Shown here one piece after another: positions 1 to 3,695 of a stretch of DNA of 5,705 nt. The notes below the pieces were generated by a model. The model worked only from the letters and a program-made list of their open reading frames with translations. It ran no database searches and was not told where the DNA came from. This stretch comes from an uncultured Lachnospiraceae bacterium (lineage in GTDB: Bacteria; Bacillota; Clostridia; Lachnospirales; Lachnospiraceae): contig CAKRHL010000149.1 of the NCBI GenBank assembly GCA_934338765.1, forward strand, positions 1 through 5,705. The letters are read 5' to 3'. Every line of letters starts with the position of its first letter. Position 1 is the stretch's first letter. The position numbers were made by a program, and so were the translations under genes.

Positions 1-53
1 ATCGTAGCCATAATAATCGTAAATACAACATCCTGAAATTTGTTTTTTGGCAT
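1..53 (-). CDS. DUF2798-like small membrane protein, N-terminus only (3' part outside window)
   Basis: Seventeen codons are visible, reading MPKNKFQDVVFTIIMAT, before the gene runs off the window. The start is well supported: an AAGGAGGA ribosome binding site (60-67) sits 6 nt before an ATG. The basic/polar first six residues followed by a hydrophobic stretch (VVFTIIMAT) look like the entry into a first transmembrane helix. From memory of the family, Clostridial DUF2798 proteins begin with very similar sequences (MPK.KFQ.V.FT.MM...) and are small multi-helix membrane proteins of unknown function. With only 17 residues this is recognition of a start, not a domain match. The gene has its own promoter and a structured leader (see 58-113), so it is probably not part of the upstream lipase operon. 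Confidence 0.6.
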   Translation of the reverse strand, partial: MPKNKFQDVVFTIIMAT

Positions 54-57
54 AAAA

Positions 58-113
58 AATCCTCCTTATGATAACTGATTTTGACGTGTTGTTCGTTATC
101 ATCCCGGAGGATT
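58..113 (-). promoter_or_regulatory. Leader hairpin that contains the ribosome binding site; terminator-like
   Basis: Two nested inverted repeats are visible. AATCCTCC (58-65) pairs with GGAGGATT (106-113), and ATGATAAC (68-75) pairs with GTTATCAT (95-102). They are separated by a small internal loop (2 against 3 nt) and a 19-nt apical loop (76-94). In the minus-strand transcript the 3' arm carries the GGAGGA Shine-Dalgarno of the gene starting at 53, and a run of six U follows directly before AUG. It could therefore block translation by hiding the ribosome binding site, end transcription as an attenuator, or act as DNA: the inner 8-bp repeats could be operator half-sites. I do not recognise it as a known riboswitch class. 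Confidence 0.55.
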
Positions 114-153
114 GTGCGTTTCCAATTTCAAACCTTATTTACTTAGCGAAGCG

Positions 154-182
154 ATTATAACACATTTTTCTTAGAAATGCAA
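154..182 (-). promoter_or_regulatory. Promoter for the gene starting at 53 (extended -10)
   Basis: On the minus strand a perfect TATAAT (159-154) is preceded by TGT, giving an extended -10 (TGnTATAAT). A weak -35, TTGCAT (182-177), lies 17 bp upstream. Transcription would start near 147, leaving an untranslated leader of about 95 nt that contains the hairpin at 58-113. It lies just downstream of the stop codon of the gene ending at 199, so the DUF2798-like gene can be transcribed independently. Confidence 0.6.
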
Positions 183-198
183 TGGATTTTTTATGACT

Positions 199-729
199 TT
201 AACAGCATTTGATTCCTATATTCTTACAGGCATCATATAAAGCAGATAACTCTGTCTTTTCAAAATCAAGATGCTGCTCATATTCCTGATCGGCAGACTC
301 AAAAATCAGACTGCTTTTCCCGCGGCATTTGATCTTGAGCTGATATTTTCCCTTTTCGGTGTATATCCGGTTGATCAGCATGACTTTGCGGACTTCGGTG
401 ATATCGGATATATTTCTGATATATTGTCTGCCATTTATGGTGATCTCCAGCTTTTTCTGTGAAAACATAATCTCCACTTTCATCATACCCTTTGTCTTTC
501 GGTCACGAATATAGTAGAACACACATACGACCAGGACACTGATGACCATTGCCAGCAACGGGATCATATCCTCCCACTTACCTGGGATGATTCCCACCTG
601 ATCCAGTATGATATATACCATAAACTGAAACAGGAAACATACTGCAAAAAGGAGGCACATATGAAGTCCTGCCCCTTTTGTCTGAAAAACGCTGTCTTTT
701 ACCGTGATATGAAATTTTTGTTCTGTCAT
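199..729 (-). CDS. Two-helix membrane protein with a beta-rich cytoplasmic domain, unknown function
   Basis: A 176-residue protein that I cannot assign to a named family. Two hydrophobic segments are clear: about residues 21-42 and 55-75, joined by a short loop (DQVGIIPGKWED). They are followed by a basic stretch (RDRKTKG) that predicts a cytoplasmic C-terminus. Residues about 84-145 alternate in a beta pattern (VEIMFSQKKLEITING, YQLKIKCRGKSSLIFES), reminiscent of bacterial PH-like (YcxB-like) domains attached to two helices; that resemblance is tentative. A C-terminal helix and a final Cys-Cys follow. The ATG has an AGGGGG site (734-739) only 4 nt away, which is rather close. The gene follows the lipase gene by 19 bp, so the two are almost certainly co-transcribed and may act at the membrane together. 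No convincing terminator is seen after its stop. Confidence 0.75.
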   Translation of the reverse strand: MTEQKFHITVKDSVFQTKGAGLHMCLLFAVCFLFQFMVYIILDQVGIIPGKWEDMIPLLAMVISVLVVCVFYYIRDRKTKGMMKVEIMFSQKKLEITINGRQYIRNISDITEVRKVMLINRIYTEKGKYQLKIKCRGKSSLIFESADQEYEQHLDFEKTELSALYDACKNIGIKCC

Positions 730-748
730 TTTTCCCCCTGTAGTGTAT

Positions 749-1942
749 CTACAATCCTTTATTTTTCAGATCTGCGACAAGCTGCACATAAAATTCGCGC
801 ACATCAAAGCCCGGAATATTTTCCCGATTCAGATCAATCACATCTCCGTGGGAAATGCCCCGTTTGCCTTCAACCGTCAGAAACTGATAGTTTTCTCCCC
901 ATGGAAATGAGTCCTCTCCCACCAGCCCATCATTGGCTCCATCAAAATATTTCACCAAAGGATAGGTGAAATTCAACGGAAATCTTCCGGACATGGGTTT
1001 GTTCAGCTTTGATCCTACGGATTGATAAAATACATTGGGATCATCCTTGATCTCCTCGTTGAACTTTTCGCAGTTTTCAAAGGTAAGATCATGCACCGCT
1101 GCCAGAAAATCCGGATTCACATCTCCCAGCTTTGCAGCCCCGGCATTATATGCCTTTTCTACTGCATGCTGCTGTTTTGCAGAAATCTTGTTTAGAAGAT
1201 AATCTGCAAACTGGCATCCCCGGTGCGGCGTATTGATCGTGGTCAGGGATGCAACATATGGTGCTGCATCTGTCAGAGCGATCATGGCTCTGGAATCAAG
1301 TCCCCCCTTGGAATGGGCAATGATATTTACCTTCTCACAGCCTGTTTTATCCACAATCTCATGAACCCTTGCAGCGAGCTGCTCTGCACTGTCCCGCACG
1401 GCGGAGGCACTGTTATGATTGCCGTAATAGATCCGGGCTCCATTCTTCTCCAGCTCCTCCGGAATCCGTCCCCAGTAATTTAAATGCTCAAAATCCCTGA
1501 AAAAAACACCGTGAACCATCAATATTGGGTACTTTGTCCGGCATATCTCCTGTTTCGCCCGTTTTTTATTTCGTTTGGCCCGCATTTTTTCCATTTTTAC
1601 TTCCTGACCGGTGGTTTTAATGATCACATGCAGCATGATCAGATGAACAACCGGGATCCAGCCGCACACAACCCCAAGAACACGCCACCGGATCCCGAGC
1701 TGTTCTGATGTCAGATATACTGTGATAATGCCGGTCCAGAAAACAATATTTTCCAGCAGGATCACGATTCCAAGACGGATCAGCCAGTATGATGTCTGCT
1801 GTTTCAGCCCTGCCGGTCCTCCAAACCACGTTTGATAGAGTCCAAAGAAGCCAAGCAACAGATAGATCGACAAGATGACTGTGGTAAAGCAGAATAATTT
1901 TAACATGATCCTGCCAAAATTACAGATTCTAACTCGTTTCAT
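749..1942 (-). CDS. Membrane-anchored alpha/beta-hydrolase, triacylglycerol lipase/esterase-like
   Basis: A 397-residue protein with three predicted membrane helices (about 12-37, 51-77 and 84-108), a very basic linker (about 111-135, RAKRNKKRAKQ) and a C-terminal alpha/beta-hydrolase domain (about 138-397). Catalytic features are visible. The MVHG oxyanion-hole turn is at 142-145. The nucleophile Ser211 lies in AHSKGG, the Ala-for-Gly variant of GxSxG also found in Bacillus lipases. The likely acid is Asp338 in NDGLV and the base His365 in GISHGD. TTINTPHRG (234-242) is also typical of lipases. By the positive-inside rule the basic linker should be cytoplasmic, so the catalytic domain probably faces the cytoplasm; the substrate is unknown but is likely a lipid or ester at the membrane. 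The ATG start is bounded upstream by an in-frame stop; its only ribosome binding site is distant (see 1944-1955). The stop is TAG, and the two-helix protein gene follows by 19 bp. Confidence 0.85.
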   Translation of the reverse strand: MKRVRICNFGRIMLKLFCFTTVILSIYLLLGFFGLYQTWFGGPAGLKQQTSYWLIRLGIVILLENIVFWTGIITVYLTSEQLGIRWRVLGVVCGWIPVVHLIMLHVIIKTTGQEVKMEKMRAKRNKKRAKQEICRTKYPILMVHGVFFRDFEHLNYWGRIPEELEKNGARIYYGNHNSASAVRDSAEQLAARVHEIVDKTGCEKVNIIAHSKGGLDSRAMIALTDAAPYVASLTTINTPHRGCQFADYLLNKISAKQQHAVEKAYNAGAAKLGDVNPDFLAAVHDLTFENCEKFNEEIKDDPNVFYQSVGSKLNKPMSGRFPLNFTYPLVKYFDGANDGLVGEDSFPWGENYQFLTVEGKRGISHGDVIDLNRENIPGFDVREFYVQLVADLKNKGL

Positions 1943-1943
1943 A

Positions 1944-1955
1944 TTAGTCTAACAT
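1944..1955 (-). other. Possible three-codon leader ORF (Met-Leu-Asp-stop) before the lipase gene
   Basis: ATG TTA GAC TAA ends one base before the lipase ATG. An AGGAG motif (1962-1966) lies 6 nt from this mini-ORF's ATG, which is ideal spacing, but about 19 nt from the lipase ATG. A second weaker site, AAGGA (1957-1961), is 14 nt from the lipase ATG. Ribosomes could load at the mini-ORF and reinitiate at the lipase start. It may equally be chance, since only four codons are involved. Confidence 0.3.
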
Positions 1956-1980
1956 TCCTTTCTCCTGCCGCGCCTCTGCA

Positions 1981-2205
1981 TTATTCTCCGGGGCTGCTTG
2001 AGATCACTTTACCGGTATTCCAAAGCATAACGGTCCGCTTAGCAGCATCCAGCCGCTCCTCCTCGGAATGAAAATCAATGGTTACAGAATGACAGCCACA
2101 TTCCAGGCACATTACATAATAACCACAGCCACATTCCTCCTCCAAAAGTGCACCGCCATCACAAAGCGGGCAGTCATTAATCTCTAGCATATCTTCGATG
2201 TTCAT
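1981..2205 (-). CDS. Lar-like zinc-ribbon protein (restriction alleviation protein Lar family)
   Basis: A 74-residue acidic protein. It has a zinc-ribbon made of C12-P-L-C15 and C33-L-E-C36-G-C38, with two more cysteines between (C25, C27), and then the tail AAKRTVMLWN. The order CPxC, then CxxCG, then A...A...WN is characteristic of the small Lar-type family (Lar_restr_allev), common in phages and mobile elements. The founding member in the Rac prophage of E. coli modulates type I restriction-modification; many relatives are only zinc-ribbon proteins of unknown role, so anti-restriction activity here is inference. The start at 2205 is chosen because AGGAGG (2213-2218) lies 7 nt upstream. An in-frame ATG at 2247 overlaps the HEPN stop codon (TAATG) but has no ribosome binding site. 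Gaps are 41 bp to the HEPN gene and 38 bp to the lipase gene, consistent with one operon. Confidence 0.7.
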   Translation of the reverse strand: MNIEDMLEINDCPLCDGGALLEEECGCGYYVMCLECGCHSVTIDFHSEEERLDAAKRTVMLWNTGKVISSSPGE

Positions 2206-2246
2206 GAATTTTCCTCCTCTTTCTTTCCAATCTGACATTGTAATCA

Positions 2247-2675
2247 TTAAAAATCATCAATTGACGGCTGGCTTCCATCATAATACTTGGTGACAGTATT
2301 CTTGAACTCTGTAAAAGCATCATAGTAACCGGAAATAATAATATCGAATTCCCGCTCTGCGATTGTTCCATCATAGTCATGTGCCAGCAAATTCCTTGTT
2401 TTCAGCATCTTCATCCATACATCATCACGAATTAATCCATTGGTAAATGCAGTTTGTAACACAGCTCTCGGAGAACCGATCGCAAAATCTGTGATACCTA
2501 ACTGTTTTACCAGAATATCCTTCATCACTTTCCATGACAGATCAAATGTAAGATTATAATTTTGAATTGTTCCTTCTAAAACAAAATCCGCTTTGGGATC
2601 TGCGAACTTACTCTTCTGCAAATTACTTAGACTTCTGCAAAATGATCGGAACCGGTTAAAATATTTTTCTGCCAT
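2247..2675 (-). CDS. HEPN-family toxin / nucleotidyltransferase substrate-binding protein (HI0074 or HepT-like)
   Basis: A 142-residue, mostly helical protein with the HEPN signature Rx4HxY: R94-NLLA-H99-D-Y101, in the context KTRNLLAHDYD typical of the nucleotidyltransferase substrate-binding (HI0074) family. The segment LEGTIQNYNLTFDLSWKVMK (34-53) also fits that family. In characterised MNT-HEPN pairs the Arg and His form a metal-independent RNase site, and the partner enzyme adenylylates the motif Tyr to silence it; by analogy Y101 would be the modified residue. The gene overlaps the nucleotidyltransferase gene by 20 bp, and its ribosome binding site (GGAGG, 2688-2692) lies inside that gene, 12 nt from the ATG. 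Hand counting 2281-2640 gives about 37% G+C, clearly lower than the lipase gene, consistent with separate acquisition. Toxicity is inferred from family and partner. Confidence 0.85.
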   Translation of the reverse strand: MAEKYFNRFRSFCRSLSNLQKSKFADPKADFVLEGTIQNYNLTFDLSWKVMKDILVKQLGITDFAIGSPRAVLQTAFTNGLIRDDVWMKMLKTRNLLAHDYDGTIAEREFDIIISGYYDAFTEFKNTVTKYYDGSQPSIDDF

Positions 2676-2973
2676 ATTTTTTTATATCCTCCAATAGATA
2701 CTCATTATGTATCTCATTATAATAGAAAATATCAATTTTGCGCAAGGTTTCTATCTGTTCCAGCATCTCATCTAAGGATTCACTGTTCACGTTACCATAC
2801 ACCACAAAATCAATGTCACTCCTGGGGGCTGCCTTTCCTGTTGCAAAGGAGCCAAACAGAGTCAGTCCATCCGCTCCGCATTTTTTACAGGCTGCGGACA
2901 CTTTCTTTATGATTTCCTCGATGGGCATGACATTTAATTTTTCATTGCCTTCTTCGAACTCTACATCTTTCAA
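2656..2973 (-). CDS. Minimal nucleotidyltransferase (MntA-like antitoxin)
   Basis: A 105-residue protein with the full DNA polymerase beta-type nucleotidyltransferase core: G41-S42, then ten residues, then D53-I-D55 (GSx10DxD), and a third candidate metal-binding Asp, D81 in RKIDIFYY. This is the usual size for stand-alone minimal nucleotidyltransferases. Together with the overlapping HEPN gene it forms a two-gene toxin-antitoxin module. In the studied MntA/HepT systems this enzyme transfers AMP from ATP to the HEPN tyrosine; the same role here is inference. The start is TTG at 2973, preceded by AAGGAGGT (2985-2992) at 11 nt. The first ATG in frame (2928) lacks a ribosome binding site, although it would still leave the catalytic core intact. 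The gene is first behind the promoter at 3009-3036. Confidence 0.87.
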   Translation of the reverse strand: MKDVEFEEGNEKLNVMPIEEIIKKVSAACKKCGADGLTLFGSFATGKAAPRSDIDFVVYGNVNSESLDEMLEQIETLRKIDIFYYNEIHNEYLLEDIKKYGRKIF

Positions 2974-3008
2974 TTTTGTACGGAACCTCCTTAATAACCA
3001 CTAACACT

Positions 3009-3036
3009 ATTTTACATGAATCAGACGGGCTGTCAA
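3009..3036 (-). promoter_or_regulatory. Promoter of the MNT-HEPN operon
   Basis: On the minus strand a perfect -35 TTGACA (3036-3031) is followed after 16 bp by TAAAAT (3014-3009), one mismatch from the -10 consensus. Transcription would start near 3002, about 10 nt before the ribosome binding site of the nucleotidyltransferase gene, so the leader is short. No clear operator overlaps it. An 8-bp palindrome TCGTACGA (3053-3060) lies 17 bp upstream of the -35. Confidence 0.7.
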
Positions 3037-3066
3037 TAATCTCCGGGCCTCTTCGTACGATTTCTC

Positions 3067-3660
3067 TTATTCCGTTTTTCCGTAAATCTCATACAGGATC
3101 AGATTCCTCATCCGCTCCATGGTCTCCTCATATGCCGCATCATGAAGAATATTTCTTCCTTCTGCCCCCAGCACATATATCTTGATCAGATTCGTCACAA
3201 CTCCAATGTTGATATCCGGGCGTATCCCCTCCATATGCTGAAAAAACATGGCTGAAATATCCGTCTCCCTCTGCAGATCCGGTTTTGCCTTCTCCGGAAT
3301 CATCTCTAAAAGACGCTGTTCATCCTCGGTGGAAAGGCTTGGAAATACACTATAATTCTCGTCTATCATAAACTTCAGATAAGTTCTCGCCTCTGCCGGT
3401 CCTGCCTTCTCTTTTCCGTTCAATGCCATTTTGATCAGTTCCGGAATCAGCTTCCTCCGGTACTGCAGAACCTCATATACATAAGCCTCCTTCGACGGAA
3501 AAAAATTATAAAAGGTACTAACGCCAATGCCGGCTTCCTCTGTAATTTTGGCAACCGACATATGTGTCATTCCATATTGTTTCAGCAGATCAAAGCCTGC
3601 CGCAAGCATTTTTTCTCTGTATTCTGTTCTCTCTGCCTCTGTAAATACCCGCTTTGCCAT
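3067..3660 (-). CDS. TetR/AcrR-family transcriptional regulator
   Basis: A 197-residue protein of normal TetR length. The N-terminal DNA-binding domain is clear: helix 1 about 11-30, then the helix-turn-helix MSVAKITEEAGIGVSTFYNFF (about 34-54) with the hallmark STFYNFFPSKEAYVYEVL stretch that opens helix 4. The remainder (about 65-197) is the helical ligand-binding and dimerisation domain, whose ligand cannot be inferred. The ATG has a GGAGG site (3667-3671) 6 nt upstream. The gene starts 35 bp after the stop of the FtsX-like permease gene on the same strand, so it is probably co-transcribed with and regulates that transporter, an arrangement common in Clostridia. A 10-bp palindrome in the gap (3676-3685) is a possible binding site. 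No obvious terminator follows the gene. Confidence 0.9.
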   Translation of the reverse strand: MAKRVFTEAERTEYREKMLAAGFDLLKQYGMTHMSVAKITEEAGIGVSTFYNFFPSKEAYVYEVLQYRRKLIPELIKMALNGKEKAGPAEARTYLKFMIDENYSVFPSLSTEDEQRLLEMIPEKAKPDLQRETDISAMFFQHMEGIRPDINIGVVTNLIKIYVLGAEGRNILHDAAYEETMERMRNLILYEIYGKTE

Positions 3661-3675
3661 CTGTATCCTCCCAAA

Positions 3676-3685
3676 AACAGCTGTT
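3676..3685. promoter_or_regulatory. Palindrome AACAGCTGTT between permease and TetR genes, possible operator
   Basis: A perfect 10-bp palindrome lies in the 35-bp gap, just upstream of the TetR gene's ribosome binding site. TetR-family proteins bind palindromes, often near their own gene, but no second copy or convincing promoter is seen next to it, so the role is a guess. Confidence 0.25.
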
Positions 3686-3695
3686 GAAAATAATA

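Noticed and set aside
160..182. Weak inverted repeat (GCATTT/AAATGT, minus strand) as a terminator for the two-helix gene
   Set aside because: The stem is six pairs including one G-U, is A/U-rich and has no U-run after it; it also overlaps the promoter spacer.
739..753. TGTAG-TGTAT-CTACA inverted repeat at the lipase stop
   Set aside because: A 5-bp stem with no U-run is too short for a terminator, and the next gene follows directly.
661..969. 102-codon plus-strand frame with CPFC and CPVC motifs
   Set aside because: It covers the ends of two well-supported minus-strand genes, and the Cys pairs are incidental; no zinc-ribbon context follows.
1617..1829. 70-codon open frame on the minus strand in another frame
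   Set aside because: It sits inside the membrane-helix part of the lipase gene, which has coherent protein features; the alternative frame has none.
2206..2247. Longer start for the Lar-like protein at 2247, overlapping the HEPN stop
   Set aside because: No ribosome binding site precedes it, while the ATG at 2205 has AGGAGG at 7 nt and the family begins close to the first CPxC.
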